A DNA stretch of 46,241 bases from an uncultured Clostridia bacterium (lineage in GTDB: Bacteria > Bacillota > Clostridia > TANB77 > CAG-508): contig CALXHF010000012.1 of the NCBI GenBank assembly GCA_944388035.1, positions 1 to 46,241 on the forward strand. The letters are read 5' to 3'. Positions 1 to 10,077 of the stretch are shown here, piece by piece. Position 1 is the first letter of the stretch, and each line of letters opens with the position of its first letter. The notes under the pieces were generated by a model that was not told the origin of the DNA, did no database searches, and saw only the letters and a list, made by a program, of their open reading frames with translations. The translations under genes were made by a program, and so were the position numbers.

Positions 1-1
1 A

Positions 2-109
2 AAACAACATCTTTATAAAAACTTAGCACAAGATAAAAATAGTGCTAAGGACGGAAATTTTAATTTCCGTTTTGTTCCTATATTAGAAAATTTTAAAAAG
101 AAAAAATAA
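2..109 (+). CDS. 3' end of a gene cut by the window start (unidentified)
   Basis: An open frame enters from the left edge and ends at TAA 107-109, about 35 residues ending in a lysine-rich tail. It stops just before the SD of the exonuclease III gene, which suggests co-transcription. Codon use (AAA, AAT, TTA, GAA) matches the neighbours. No family is recognisable from so short a tail. Two inverted repeats (22-49 and 51-70) lie inside the frame. It could instead be a chance open frame over a regulatory region. Confidence 0.45.
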   Translation, partial: KQHLYKNLAQDKNSAKDGNFNFRFVPILENFKKKK

Positions 110-121
110 TAGGAGGAAGAA

Positions 122-880
122 ATGAAATTAATATCTTGGAATGTAAATGGAATAAGAGCAGTTTTAACAAAAGGTTTCGAAGATTTTTTTAAAGATGTTA
201 ATGCAGATATTTTTTGTGTACAGGAAACAAAATGCCAAGAAGGACAAGTAAATTTGGAATTTGAAGGTTATCAAAGTTTTTGGAATAGTGCTGAGAAAAA
301 AGGGTATTCAGGAACTGCTATATTTTCTAAAATAAAACCATTATCTGTGAAGTTTGGTATAGGAATAGAAGAACACGATAAAGAAGGAAGAGTAATTACT
401 TTAGAATTTAAAGATTTCTATATGGTAAATATCTATACACCTAATTCTAAAAGAGAATTAGAAAGGTTAGATTATAGGCAGATATGGGAAGATGAAATAA
501 GAAAATATTTATTAAAATTAAACAGAACAAAACCAGTTATAATGTGTGGAGACTTAAATGTTGCACATAAAGAAATAGATTTAAAAAATCCTAAAACAAA
601 TACACATAATGCAGGTTTTACAATTGAAGAGAGAAATAAGATGACTGAATTGTTAGATGCAGGATTTATAGATACATTTAGATATTTGTATCCAGATAAA
701 ACAGATTGTTATACTTGGTGGTCTTATATGAGAAAAGCAAGAGAAAAAAATGTAGGATGGAGAATTGATTATTTTATAGTTTCTGACAGTATAAAAAATA
801 AAATAAAAGAAGCAAATATTTATAAAGATATTATGGGAAGTGACCATTGCCCTATTGGTTTGGAAATTGATTTTAAATAA
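122..880 (+). CDS. xth: Exodeoxyribonuclease III (AP endonuclease)
   Basis: Predicted Mg2+-dependent AP endonuclease and 3'-5' exonuclease of the ExoIII (xth/exoA) family, cutting DNA at abasic sites in base excision repair. Visible family motifs in order are the N-terminal SWNVNGIRA with the metal-binding Glu in QETK (about residue 35), NIYTPN near residue 105, GDLNVAH near 145, the WRIDYF strand, and the C-terminal catalytic GSDHCP block. At 252 aa it has the normal full length. The start ATG follows a strong AGGAGG SD (112-117). The next gene starts 17 bp after the stop, so the two are probably co-transcribed. Identity is secure. Confidence 0.97.
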   Translation: MKLISWNVNGIRAVLTKGFEDFFKDVNADIFCVQETKCQEGQVNLEFEGYQSFWNSAEKKGYSGTAIFSKIKPLSVKFGIGIEEHDKEGRVITLEFKDFYMVNIYTPNSKRELERLDYRQIWEDEIRKYLLKLNRTKPVIMCGDLNVAHKEIDLKNPKTNTHNAGFTIEERNKMTELLDAGFIDTFRYLYPDKTDCYTWWSYMRKAREKNVGWRIDYFIVSDSIKNKIKEANIYKDIMGSDHCPIGLEIDFK

Positions 881-897
881 AAGTAAAGGAGAAGAGG

Positions 898-2040
898 ATG
901 GAAAATAAAAAAGAAAAAATGAGAAAATGGAGTTATTGGTTTGCTTTAGGCTTAGCTCTAATAATTATTTATAAATGTCTAGATAATTTTAATGATGTAA
1001 CTACAGTAATAGGTAATTTCTTAAATATAATAGCACCATTTTTTGTTGGTATATTTATAGCATATATTTTATATATACCTTGTAGGAAATTTGAAACTTT
1101 ATATAAAAGAAGCAAAGCGAAATTCTTAAAGAAAAGGTCAAGAACATGTAGTATAATTACAGTATATTTAATAATTTTATTAATAATTGTAATATTATTT
1201 AGTGTTATTTTACCAGTTGTATGGAATAGTGTTTTAGATTTTGTAAGTAATATACAAACATATTATGAAATGGCAATTGAAAGATATAATGATTTGCCAC
1301 AAGATTCTATATTAAAAAGTGAACAAGTCAATGATTTTATTAATAATATCCAACATATTGATTTAAAAGAATATTTTAATTTTGATAAAATAATGGAATA
1401 TATTTCTGGAGCAATTAGTGCTGTTACTGGAATAGTAGATGTTTTTGTTGCAGTGATCGTTTCTATATATGTTTTAGCAGAAAGAGGAAAAATTTTAACT
1501 TTTGGAAAAAGACTTGCAGAAGCATTATTTAAAGAAAGAACTTATAAGAATTTAGATAAATATTATAAACACTCAAATGAGATATTTTTTAAATTCATTG
1601 CTAGCCAATTCTTAGATGCAGTAGTCGTAGGTATTTTAACTACAATTGCAATGAGTATTATGGGAATCAGATATGCACCACTTCTAGGTTTCTTTATAGG
1701 ATTATTTAATATGATACCTTTTGTTGGAGCAATAATTGCAGTTGGAATTTCGGCTATTATTACATTAATTACAGGTGGACTTTCACAAGCTATTTGGATG
1801 CTTATTGTTGTAATTATTTTACAACAAATAGATGCAAATATTATTAACCCTAAAATTGTTGGTAAATCTTTAAAGATTAGCCCAATTCTTGTATTACTTG
1901 GAGTGACAATTGGTGGAGCTTATTTTGGAATACTTGGTATGTTCTTAGCAGTGCCAGCTATTGCGATTATAAAAATTCTTATAGAAGATTTTGTTGATTA
2001 CAGATTAGCTATTAAGAAGATAAATAAGGTTGATATATAA
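898..2040 (+). CDS. AI-2E family (PerM/YdiK-type) membrane transporter
   Basis: Polytopic inner-membrane protein of 380 aa in the AI-2E family. Hydrophobic stretches lie near residues 15-60, 85-110, 185-200, and in several segments from 235 to the C-terminus. The hallmark C-terminal region is present: a conserved ANIINPKIVGKS stretch, then a glycine-rich GGAYFGILGMFLAVP membrane segment. The charged central part (about 115-175) fits the variable extracytoplasmic/soluble region of the family. Substrate is unknown; members have been proposed as Na+/H+ antiporters or small-molecule exporters, so autoinducer export should not be assumed. ATG follows AAGGAGAAG. A terminator follows directly (2093-2130). 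It occupies the place where rplJ-rplL would normally precede rpoB. Confidence 0.9.
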   Translation: MENKKEKMRKWSYWFALGLALIIIYKCLDNFNDVTTVIGNFLNIIAPFFVGIFIAYILYIPCRKFETLYKRSKAKFLKKRSRTCSIITVYLIILLIIVILFSVILPVVWNSVLDFVSNIQTYYEMAIERYNDLPQDSILKSEQVNDFINNIQHIDLKEYFNFDKIMEYISGAISAVTGIVDVFVAVIVSIYVLAERGKILTFGKRLAEALFKERTYKNLDKYYKHSNEIFFKFIASQFLDAVVVGILTTIAMSIMGIRYAPLLGFFIGLFNMIPFVGAIIAVGISAIITLITGGLSQAIWMLIVVIILQQIDANIINPKIVGKSLKISPILVLLGVTIGGAYFGILGMFLAVPAIAIIKILIEDFVDYRLAIKKINKVDI

Positions 2041-2092
2041 TAAAGATTAATAAACAAAAAATAAAGATAAATAAAAAAATAATAAATAAAAC

Positions 2093-2130
2093 AAAATAAT
2101 CAGAGAGAGTTTTTCTGATTATTTTTTGTT
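2093..2130 (+). terminator. Rho-independent terminator after the AI-2E family gene
   Basis: A perfect 12-bp stem (2093-2104 with 2114-2125), 9-nt loop, then a T-rich run. It separates xth and its partner from rpoB. Confidence 0.9.
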
Positions 2131-2159
2131 AAGTTTCTTAAAAAACCTTACGGAAATGC

Positions 2160-2188
2160 TTGACTTATGTGTTTTGTTATGATAAAAT
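2160..2188 (+). promoter_or_regulatory. Promoter of rpoB-rpoC
   Basis: -35 TTGACT (2160-2165), 17-bp spacer, -10 TAAAAT (2183-2188). A TTACGGAAATGC element (2148-2159) directly abuts the -35. Transcription from here would give a leader of about 330 nt before rpoB. Confidence 0.75.
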
Positions 2189-2194
2189 AATTAC

Positions 2195-2526
2195 CAGAAT
2201 TTCTTAAAAATGGATTTATACCCAAAAGTTTAAAAGATAGGGTGATTAAAATAAAAAGTTTAAATGTTTGTTAAAACTAATAAAATAGCTAAAAAGGAGT
2301 TGAAAAACAAAAAAATTTCAATTGCTTTTTTATTGCTATTTTTTAAGTCCATTTTTTCTTCAAAAGCTTAAAGTTAAAGAAAGAGGAATCAAATTTAACG
2401 AGCCCTAAGGTTTTAGGTTGATGGCAGACAAGCTAAAATTTTAGACAAGCAAATTAAATTCTGAGAAGGACTTTCTTTAAAAAATAAATTTATTTCTGCT
2501 TAAAATTTTTATATGAGGTGATTTTT
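2195..2526 (+). promoter_or_regulatory. Long structured rpoB leader with attenuator-like hairpin
   Basis: No convincing gene in about 330 nt. Residues 2282-2342 can fold into a long hairpin: 8 pairs 2298-2305 with 2316-2323, 6 pairs 2291-2296 with 2325-2330, and an outer arm AAAATAGC (2282-2289) with GCTATTTT (2335-2342), ending in TTTTTT. This looks like an intrinsic terminator inside the leader. Downstream are a small hairpin 2404-2417, a 12-bp palindrome 2433-2444, and possible long-range pairs AAAGAAAG (2376-2383)/CTTTCTTT (2471-2478) and AAGTCC (2345-2350)/GGACTT (2468-2473). Some of these are mutually exclusive, as in attenuation. The folding is by eye and not computed. Confidence 0.5.
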
Positions 2527-5500
2527 TTGAAAATAAGAGAGATTAACCACGAGAAATCTTCACGTAAAGATTTTGCTAAAGTTGGTGATTTTATTGAGAT
2601 GCCTAATTTTATCAAAGTACAAAAAGATTCATATGACAGTTTTATAAATGAGGGGTTAGGAGAAGTATTAAGAGATATTTCGCCAATCGAAGACTATTCT
2701 GGAAATTTAGTTCTTGAGTTTTTCGACTATTATATGGAAGACAAAACTAAATATACAGTAGAAGAAGCAAAAGAAAGAGATGCAACTTATTCTACAAGAT
2801 TACACGTAAAGGTTAGATTAATCAATCGTGAAACAGGAGAAATTAAAGAACAAGAAATCTATTTAGGTGATTTTCCACTTATGACAGATAGTGGAACATT
2901 TATCATAAATGGAGCAGAAAGAGTTGTAGTAAGCCAATTAGTACGTTCACCTGGATGCTACTATGGAGAAGAATTTGACACAAAAACAGGAAAAAGAACA
3001 TATACATCTACAGTAATGCCACTACGTGGAGCTTGGCTTGAATATGAAACAGATGGAAATGATATTTTCTGGGTACGTGTTGATAGAACAAGAAAAGTAC
3101 CAATTACAACTTTATTAAGAGCAATTGGTCTTGTGACAGATAGTCAAATACTTGACTTTTTTGGTAATGAAGAAATGCTAAAAGCAACAATTAGTAAAGA
3201 CACAATAAAAGACCAAGATGAAGCATTAATAGAAATTTATAAAAAGTTAAGACCAGGAGAACTTCCAACAGTTGAAGCTGCAAGAAATCTATTTAATGGA
3301 CTATTCTTCGATAATAAAAGATATGATTTAGCAAAAGTTGGTAGATATAAATTCAACCAAAAATTATCATTAGAATCAAGAATAAAAGGAAAAGTAGCAG
3401 CAGATGATATAGTAGACAGTGAAACAGGAGAAGTTTTTGTAAATGCTGGAGAAACAATATCAGATGAAGTTGCAGAAAATATACAAAATTCTGGAATAAA
3501 TACAGTAGATATAATGTATATGGACAAAAAAATAAGAATAATAGGAAATAATACTGTAGATATTCACAAAGTATTACCAACAGTAGATTTAAGTAAATTA
3601 CATATAAAAGAAAAGGTTAATTATAATGTATTACAAAATATAATAGAAAATACAGATGAAAAAGAATTAGCTAAAGTAATAGAAGAGAGAATTGATGAAT
3701 TAGTACCAAAACATATTACAACAGAAGATATGTTATCATCAGTAAACTTCTTATTAAACTTAGCAAATGGACTTGGAGGCCCAGATGATATAGACCATTT
3801 AGCAAACCGTAGAATTCGTTGTGTTGGTGAATTATTACAAAATCAATTCAGAATTGGTTTAGCAAGACTTGAAAGAGTTGTTCGTGAAAGAATGACAATA
3901 CAAGATTTAGATGTTGTAACACCACAAACATTAATAAATACAAAACCTATAACATCAGCAATAAGAGAATTCTTTGGAAGTTCACAATTATCACAATTTA
4001 TGGACCAAACAAACCCATTATCAGAACTAACACATAAAAGAAGAATTTCAGCATTAGGACCAGGTGGTTTAACAAGAGAAAGAGCAGGTTTCGAAGTACG
4101 TGATGTTCACTATACACACTATGGAAGACTTTGCCCAATAGAATCACCAGAAGGACCAAACATTGGTCTTATATCAGCACTTTCATCATTCTCACAAATA
4201 AATGAATATGGTTTTATAGAAACACCATATAGAAAAGTAGATCAAAAAACACATAAATTAACTGATGAAGTAGAATATATGAGTGCTGATGTAGAAGATA
4301 ATTATATTATTGCACAAGCGTCAGAACCTGTTGATAAAAATGGTAAATTTGTAAATAAGAGAATAAGAGTAAGACGTAAAAATGATATTATAGAAGTTGA
4401 TAGTGATAAAGTACAATATGTAGATGTATCACCAAAACAATTAGTATCAGTTGCAGCAGCAATGATACCTTTCTTAGAACATGATGATGCAAAAAGAGCT
4501 CTTATGGGTGCTAACATGCAACGTCAAGCAGTACCTTTAATGACAACAGAAAGCCCAATAGTTGGAACAGGTATTGAATATAGAGCAGCAAAAGATTCTG
4601 GAATATTAGTATTAGCTGAAGATGACGGTGTTATTGAAAAAGTAACAGGAAGTTCAATTACTGTTAAATATAAAAATGGAAAAACAGTTGTACATAAATT
4701 ACGTAAGTTCAAAAGAACAAATGGAGGAACTTGTATTAATCAAAAACCGATTGTTAAAAAAGGTGAAAAGGTTAAAAAAGGAGATGCCATTGCTGATGGA
4801 CCAGCAACTTCAAATGGAGAAATGGCACTTGGTAAAAACGTGTTAGTAGCTTTTTCTACTTGGGAAGGTTACAACTATGAAGATGCTATTTTAATTAATG
4901 AAAAATTAGTTAAAGAAGATACTTTTACATCAATACATATCGAAGAATATGATTGTGAGTGTCGTGATACAAAATTAGGAGCAGAAGAGATAACAAGAGA
5001 TATTCCAAATATTGGTGATGATTCATTAAAAGACTTAGATGAAAATGGAATTATAAGAATTGGTGCAGAAGTAAGACCAGGAGATATCTTAGTTGGAAAA
5101 GTTACTCCAAAAGGAGAAACAGAACTTACTGCAGAAGAAAGATTACTTCGTGCAATCTTTGGCGAAAAAGCTAGAGAAGTAAGAGATACATCTTTAAGAG
5201 TACCACACGGAGAGGCTGGAACTGTTGTAGATGTTAAGATATTTACAAGAGATAATTCAGATGAATTAGGACCTGGAGTAAATCAAATAATTAGATGTTA
5301 TATAGCAACAAAAAGAAAAATATCAGTTGGTGATAAGATGGCAGGACGTCACGGAAATAAAGGTGTTATTTCAAGAGTATTACCAGAAGAAGATATGCCA
5401 TTTTTACCAGATGGTACACCAATAGATATATTATTAAACCCACTTGGTGTTCCTTCTCGTATGAACTTAGGTCAAGTTCTTGAAGTACATTTGGGAGGAG

Positions 5501-6300
5501 CTGCAAAAGCTTTAGGTTGGAAAATATCTACACCGGTATTTGATGGAGCAACAGAAGCAGATGTTAAAGAATTACTTAAAGAAGCTGGTATGAGTGAAGA
5601 TGGAAAAACAATTCTTTATGATGGTAGAACAGGAGATCCATTTGGTAGCCCAGTAACAGTTGGCGTTATGTATATGCTTAAATTACATCACTTAGTAGAT
5701 GATAAAATACACGCACGTTCAACTGGACCATATTCATTAGTAACTCAACAGCCTCTAGGAGGAAAAGCTCAATTTGGTGGACAACGTTTTGGAGAAATGG
5801 AAGTTTGGGCATTAGAAGCATATGGAGCAGCATATACATTACAAGAAATGTTAACAGTTAAATCTGATGATGTTGTAGGACGTGTAAAAACATATGAAGC
5901 AATTGTAAAAGGCGAAAATATCCCAGAACCAGGAGTTCCAGAAAGCTTTAAAGTTTTAGTAAAAGAACTTCAATCTTTAGGACTAGATGTACGTTTGTAT
6001 TCTGAAGACAACCAAGAATTAGAATTAAAAGAAGATGTGGATGAAGGAGTAGAATACGATCCGAGTAAAGAAAAAGAGATTTTATCAGAAGATGAGGTTC
6101 TAGAAAAAGGAGATTTAGACGGATATTCAGAAGAATCAGAAGAAGATGGAGAAGATGATTCATTTGACGAAGAACAAAATGAATTAGATGATGGTAATGA
6201 TGAATTATTTGAAGATTTAGATGATGAAGGCGAAGAACTTTTATATGGAAATGATTTAGCAAATGACAATCTAGATAATGATGATGATATTATTGAATAA
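2527..6300 (+). CDS. rpoB: DNA-directed RNA polymerase subunit beta
   Basis: Beta subunit of RNA polymerase, with the rifampicin-pocket region around residues 480-515. That region keeps the drug-sensitive Gln, Asp, His and Ser of the family ([20 protein letters not shown]), so sensitivity is predicted. Also visible are the [10 protein letters not shown] stretch, the GRHGNKG motif and the C-terminal [16 protein letters not shown] block. I choose TTG at 2527 over the in-frame GTG at 2518, because GAGGTGAT (2516-2522) is then an SD at the right distance; this gives 1257 aa. The last ~90 residues after [11 protein letters not shown] form an unusually long Asp/Glu-rich tail. A 130-nt structured spacer separates it from rpoC. 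No rplK-A-J-L genes lie upstream. Confidence 0.98.
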   Translation: MKIREINHEKSSRKDFAKVGDFIEMPNFIKVQKDSYDSFINEGLGEVLRDISPIEDYSGNLVLEFFDYYMEDKTKYTVEEAKERDATYSTRLHVKVRLINRETGEIKEQEIYLGDFPLMTDSGTFIINGAERVVVSQLVRSPGCYYGEEFDTKTGKRTYTSTVMPLRGAWLEYETDGNDIFWVRVDRTRKVPITTLLRAIGLVTDSQILDFFGNEEMLKATISKDTIKDQDEALIEIYKKLRPGELPTVEAARNLFNGLFFDNKRYDLAKVGRYKFNQKLSLESRIKGKVAADDIVDSETGEVFVNAGETISDEVAENIQNSGINTVDIMYMDKKIRIIGNNTVDIHKVLPTVDLSKLHIKEKVNYNVLQNIIENTDEKELAKVIEERIDELVPKHITTEDMLSSVNFLLNLANGLGGPDDIDHLANRRIRCVGELLQNQFRIGLARLERVVRERMTIQDLDVVTPQTLINTKPITSAIREFFGSSQLSQFMDQTNPLSELTHKRRISALGPGGLTRERAGFEVRDVHYTHYGRLCPIESPEGPNIGLISALSSFSQINEYGFIETPYRKVDQKTHKLTDEVEYMSADVEDNYIIAQASEPVDKNGKFVNKRIRVRRKNDIIEVDSDKVQYVDVSPKQLVSVAAAMIPFLEHDDAKRALMGANMQRQAVPLMTTESPIVGTGIEYRAAKDSGILVLAEDDGVIEKVTGSSITVKYKNGKTVVHKLRKFKRTNGGTCINQKPIVKKGEKVKKGDAIADGPATSNGEMALGKNVLVAFSTWEGYNYEDAILINEKLVKEDTFTSIHIEEYDCECRDTKLGAEEITRDIPNIGDDSLKDLDENGIIRIGAEVRPGDILVGKVTPKGETELTAEERLLRAIFGEKAREVRDTSLRVPHGEAGTVVDVKIFTRDNSDELGPGVNQIIRCYIATKRKISVGDKMAGRHGNKGVISRVLPEEDMPFLPDGTPIDILLNPLGVPSRMNLGQVLEVHLGGAAKALGWKISTPVFDGATEADVKELLKEAGMSEDGKTILYDGRTGDPFGSPVTVGVMYMLKLHHLVDDKIHARSTGPYSLVTQQPLGGKAQFGGQRFGEMEVWALEAYGAAYTLQEMLTVKSDDVVGRVKTYEAIVKGENIPEPGVPESFKVLVKELQSLGLDVRLYSEDNQELELKEDVDEGVEYDPSKEKEILSEDEVLEKGDLDGYSEESEEDGEDDSFDEEQNELDDGNDELFEDLDDEGEELLYGNDLANDNLDNDDDIIE

Positions 6301-6317
6301 AATTAATTAATAGAATA

Positions 6318-6391
6318 AATTCTAAAAAGTATAGAGGCGACATTAAATTTTGCAAGAGCGGTGGACAGTCCTCTTATCCTATTTTAGAATT
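6318..6391 (+). other. Structured RNA element between rpoB and rpoC
   Basis: A 10-bp perfect stem AATTCTAAAA (6318-6327)/TTTTAGAATT (6382-6391) encloses a second stem AGAGG (6333-6337)/CCTCT (6370-6374). A GC-richer apical part (about 6338-6369) contrasts with the AT-rich surroundings. No T-run follows, so it is not an ordinary terminator. It could be an RNA processing or stability element or a protein-binding leader for rpoC. No known family is recognised. Confidence 0.45.
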
Positions 6392-6430
6392 ACCCTAAAT
6401 AAATTATAGTGAAGGGAGAAAATAAGAAAA

Positions 6431-9400
6431 GTGGATGAATTAAATACTTTTAACAAATTAAAAATAGGAATTGCATCAGACGAAAAAATAAGAGAGTGGT
6501 CAAAAGGTGAAGTTAAAAAACCAGAAACAATCAATTATAGAACTCTAAAACCAGAAAAAGATGGTTTATTTTGTGAAAGAATATTTGGACCAACAAAAGA
6601 CTGGGAGTGTCATTGTGGTAAATATAAAAGAGTAAGATATAAAGGAATTGTTTGTGACAGATGTGGAGTTGAAGTTACAAAATCAAAGGTAAGACGTGAA
6701 AGAATGGGACACATTGAACTTGCAGCACCTGTTGCACATATATGGTATTTTAAGGGAATACCAAGTAGAATAGCATTAATACTTGATATTTCACCTAGAA
6801 ACTTAGAAAAAGTAATATATTTTGCTTCATATGTAGTAATAGACAAGGGAAGAACAAATTTAGAAAAATGCCAAGTTTTAACTGAAAAAGAATATCATGA
6901 AGCAGAAGAACAATTTGGTAAAGGTTCTTTTAAAGCTAAAATGGGAGCAGAAGCAATAAGAGAATTATTAGAACAAGTTGATATAGAAAAATTATCAGAA
7001 GAGATTAAAAAAGAATTAGAAACAGCAAGTGAACAAAGAAAAGGAAAATTAGTAAAAAGATTAGATACTGTGGAAGCATTTAGAATTTCAGGAAACAGAC
7101 CAGAATGGATGGTAATGAATGTTGTACCAGTTATTCCACCAGAATTAAGACCAATGGTACAATTAGATGGTGGTAGATTTGCAACATCAGACTTAAATGA
7201 TTTATATAGAAGAGTTATAAATAGAAATAATCGTTTAAAAAGATTATTAGAATTAGGAGCACCTGAAATAATTGTTAGAAATGAGAAAAGAATGCTTCAA
7301 GAATCAGTAGATGCTTTAATTGATAATGGTAGACGTGGAAGACCAGTAACAGGAGCTGGAAATAGACCTTTAAAATCTTTATCAGATTTATTAAAAGGAA
7401 AACAAGGACGTTTCCGTCAAAACTTACTTGGAAAACGTGTTGACTATTCTGGACGTTCTGTTATAGTAGTTGGACCAGAACTTAAGATATACCAATGTGG
7501 ACTTCCAAAAGAAATGGCAGTCGAATTATTCAAACCATTTGTTATGAAAGAATTAGTAGAAAGAAATATTGCACAAAATATTAAAAATGCTAAAAGGATG
7601 GTAGAAAGATTAAGACCAGAAGTATGGGGAATATTAGAAGAAGTTATTAAAGACCATCCAGTTATGTTAAACCGTGCACCTACACTACATAGACTTGGTA
7701 TTCAAAGTTTTGAGCCAGTATTAGTAGAAGGTAGAGCAATAAAACTTCACCCATTAGTTTGTGAAGCGTTTAACGCAGACTTCGACGGAGACCAAATGGC
7801 AGTACACTTACCTTTATCATTGGAAGCACAAGCGGAATCTAGATATTTAATGTTATCTACAAACAACTTACTTAAACCACAAGATGGTAAACCAGTAGCA
7901 GTACCAAGACTTGATATGATTTTAGGTTCATATTATTTAACAATGGTATTAGAAGGCGAAAAAGGTGAAGGAAAATATTTTAGAGACCCAGAAGAAGCAA
8001 TAATGGCTTATGAAAATCATGAAGTTGGTATTCATGCTAAAATAAATGTTAGAATAACAAAAAATATCAACGGAGAAGAGAAAACAAAAAGAATAGAAAC
8101 AAGTGTTGGAAGAATTATCTTTAACCAAGGGGTTCCACAAGATTTAGGATTTATTGATAGAAAGAAAGATCCTTTCCAATATGAAATAGACTTCCCTGTT
8201 ATGAAAAAATCTATGGGAACAATTATAGAAAGAGTTATTAGAACACATGGTTTAACAGAATCAGCAGAAGTAATAGATTATATAAAAGCTTTAGGATTTA
8301 AATATTCAACTTTAGCAGGTATAACTTTCTCAATGGATGATGTTAAAGTACCAGAAGCTAAAAAAGATTTATTAAAAGAAGCTGATGAAAAAGTTGAAAA
8401 TGTAAGAAAACAATATGTTCGTGGTTTAATAACAGATGATGAAAGATATAATGCTGTTATTAATATCTGGGAAGAAACAACAAACAAAGTAAGTAATGCA
8501 ATGGAAGATAATTTTGAAGAATTGAACCCAATATATATGATGGTTAAATCTGGAGCCCGTGGTAATATGAACCAATTACGTCAAATAGCAGGTATGCGTG
8601 GGCTTATGGCTAGTACTACAGGTAAAGCAGTAGAAATTCCAATTAAATCATCATTTGCAGAGGGGCTAGATGCTCTAGAATACTTTATTTCAGCACATGG
8701 TGCTAGAAAAGGACTTTCAGATACAGCTTTAAGAACAGCTGACTCTGGATATTTAACAAGAAGATTAGTTGATGTATCTCAAGATATTATAGTTAGAGAA
8801 TATGATTGTGAAACTGAAGAAGGTATTATGGTATATGACATCAAAGATGGAAATCAAATAATAGAAAAAATGCAAGAAAGATTAATAGGAAGATATCCGC
8901 TAGAAGATGTTTACAATCCAAAAACTAAAGAATTAATCGTTGACAAAGACACAATGATTACTGAAAAAATTGCAGATGAAATAGTAGAAGCTGGAATAGA
9001 AAAATTAAAAGTACGTTCAGTACTTGGATGCCACTCAAAACGTGGTGTATGTCAAAAATGTTATGGTATGGGCTTAGCTAGAAGAGACTTGGTATCAATT
9101 GGTGAATCTGTTGGTATTATTGCAGCTCAATCAATTGGTGAGCCTGGTACACAGCTTACTATGAGAACTATTCACTCTGGTGGTGTTGCAGGTGTTGCAG
9201 ATATTACTCAAGGTCTTCCTAGAGTTGAAGAATTATTTGAGGCTAGAAAACCAAAAGGTGTTGCAATAATTTCTGAAATAGCAGGTAAAGTTAAAATTAA
9301 AGAGACTAAGAAGAAAAAAGAAGTTGTTGTTACTTCAAAAGATAATTCTAAGACTTATACAATACCATTTGGTTCTAAGATGAAGGTTAAAGATGGAGAT

Positions 9401-9958
9401 ATGGTAGAAGCAGGGGATCCATTTATAGAAGGTTCTCTAAATCCATCAGAAATCTTAGAAATAAAAGGACCAGAGGGTGTATATGAATACTTAATCTCAG
9501 AAGTACAAAAAGTTTATAGAAACCAAGGTGTTGATATAAATGATAAGCACATTGAAGTTATTGGTAGACAAATGCTTAAGAAAGTTAGAGTTGAAGATAA
9601 TGGAGATACAGATATGTTCCCAGGTGAATTAATCGATATGTATGAATTTGCGGATAAGAATAAAGAAACAAAAGAACAAGGAAAACGTCCAGCAACAGGT
9701 AAGAGAGTACTTCTTGGTATTACAAAGGCATCTCTTGCAACAGACAGTTTCTTATCAGCAGCATCATTCCAAGAGACAACAAGAGTTCTAACAGAAGCAG
9801 CTGTAAAAGGTAAAATAGATGATTTAGTTGGACTTAAAGAAAATGTTATTATTGGTAAATTAATTCCAGCAGGAACTGGTATGAAAAAATACCAAAATAT
9901 TCATATAAATACAGAAAAAGAGTTAGAAGAAACATCTGACACAGAAGCAACAGTATAG
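6431..9958 (+). CDS. rpoC: DNA-directed RNA polymerase subunit beta'
   Basis: Beta' subunit carrying the polymerase active site. Zinc-binding Cys60, Cys62, Cys75 and Cys78 lie in the N-terminal clamp. The catalytic NADFDGD motif places the three Mg2+-binding Asp at 450, 452 and 454. The second zinc site is around Cys867 ([11 protein letters not shown]), followed by the [24 protein letters not shown] region. At 1175 aa it matches the Firmicute size. GTG is the start; AGGGAG lies about 12 nt upstream, rather far. It follows rpoB in one transcription unit and ends at a strong terminator (9968-10004). The usual downstream rpsL-rpsG-fusA-tuf genes are about 25 kb away in this genome. Confidence 0.98.
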   Translation: MDELNTFNKLKIGIASDEKIREWSKGEVKKPETINYRTLKPEKDGLFCERIFGPTKDWECHCGKYKRVRYKGIVCDRCGVEVTKSKVRRERMGHIELAAPVAHIWYFKGIPSRIALILDISPRNLEKVIYFASYVVIDKGRTNLEKCQVLTEKEYHEAEEQFGKGSFKAKMGAEAIRELLEQVDIEKLSEEIKKELETASEQRKGKLVKRLDTVEAFRISGNRPEWMVMNVVPVIPPELRPMVQLDGGRFATSDLNDLYRRVINRNNRLKRLLELGAPEIIVRNEKRMLQESVDALIDNGRRGRPVTGAGNRPLKSLSDLLKGKQGRFRQNLLGKRVDYSGRSVIVVGPELKIYQCGLPKEMAVELFKPFVMKELVERNIAQNIKNAKRMVERLRPEVWGILEEVIKDHPVMLNRAPTLHRLGIQSFEPVLVEGRAIKLHPLVCEAFNADFDGDQMAVHLPLSLEAQAESRYLMLSTNNLLKPQDGKPVAVPRLDMILGSYYLTMVLEGEKGEGKYFRDPEEAIMAYENHEVGIHAKINVRITKNINGEEKTKRIETSVGRIIFNQGVPQDLGFIDRKKDPFQYEIDFPVMKKSMGTIIERVIRTHGLTESAEVIDYIKALGFKYSTLAGITFSMDDVKVPEAKKDLLKEADEKVENVRKQYVRGLITDDERYNAVINIWEETTNKVSNAMEDNFEELNPIYMMVKSGARGNMNQLRQIAGMRGLMASTTGKAVEIPIKSSFAEGLDALEYFISAHGARKGLSDTALRTADSGYLTRRLVDVSQDIIVREYDCETEEGIMVYDIKDGNQIIEKMQERLIGRYPLEDVYNPKTKELIVDKDTMITEKIADEIVEAGIEKLKVRSVLGCHSKRGVCQKCYGMGLARRDLVSIGESVGIIAAQSIGEPGTQLTMRTIHSGGVAGVADITQGLPRVEELFEARKPKGVAIISEIAGKVKIKETKKKKEVVVTSKDNSKTYTIPFGSKMKVKDGDMVEAGDPFIEGSLNPSEILEIKGPEGVYEYLISEVQKVYRNQGVDINDKHIEVIGRQMLKKVRVEDNGDTDMFPGELIDMYEFADKNKETKEQGKRPATGKRVLLGITKASLATDSFLSAASFQETTRVLTEAAVKGKIDDLVGLKENVIIGKLIPAGTGMKKYQNIHINTEKELEETSDTEATV

Positions 9959-9967
9959 TATGAATTT

Positions 9968-10004
9968 AAATAGATAGAAAATTTCAGGTTTTCTATCTAT
10001 TTTT
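9968..10004 (+). terminator. Terminator of rpoB-rpoC
   Basis: Perfect 14-bp stem (9968-9981 with 9989-10002), 7-nt loop, ending in a T run. Confidence 0.92.
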
Positions 10005-10019
10005 CATTTAAAACACGCC

Positions 10020-10048
10020 TTGACAAAATTGTTATTTGTTAGTAAAAT
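10020..10048 (+). promoter_or_regulatory. Promoter of gdpP
   Basis: TTGACA (10020-10025), 17 bp, TAAAAT (10043-10048), just after the rpoC terminator and 30 bp before the start codon. Confidence 0.85.
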
Positions 10049-10077
10049 AAAATAGAATTAATAGAAGGAGATTTTGT

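Noticed and set aside
2264..2371. Small open frame (35 codons, basic then hydrophobic) in the rpoB leader
   Set aside because: No SD before its ATG, and it runs through the long terminator-like hairpin; the hydrophobic stretch comes from the T-rich arm of that hairpin.
5948..6269. Minus-strand Ser- or Leu/His-rich open frames opposite the end of rpoB
   Set aside because: They are the complement of the Asp/Glu-rich tail codons; no SD or promoter and odd composition.
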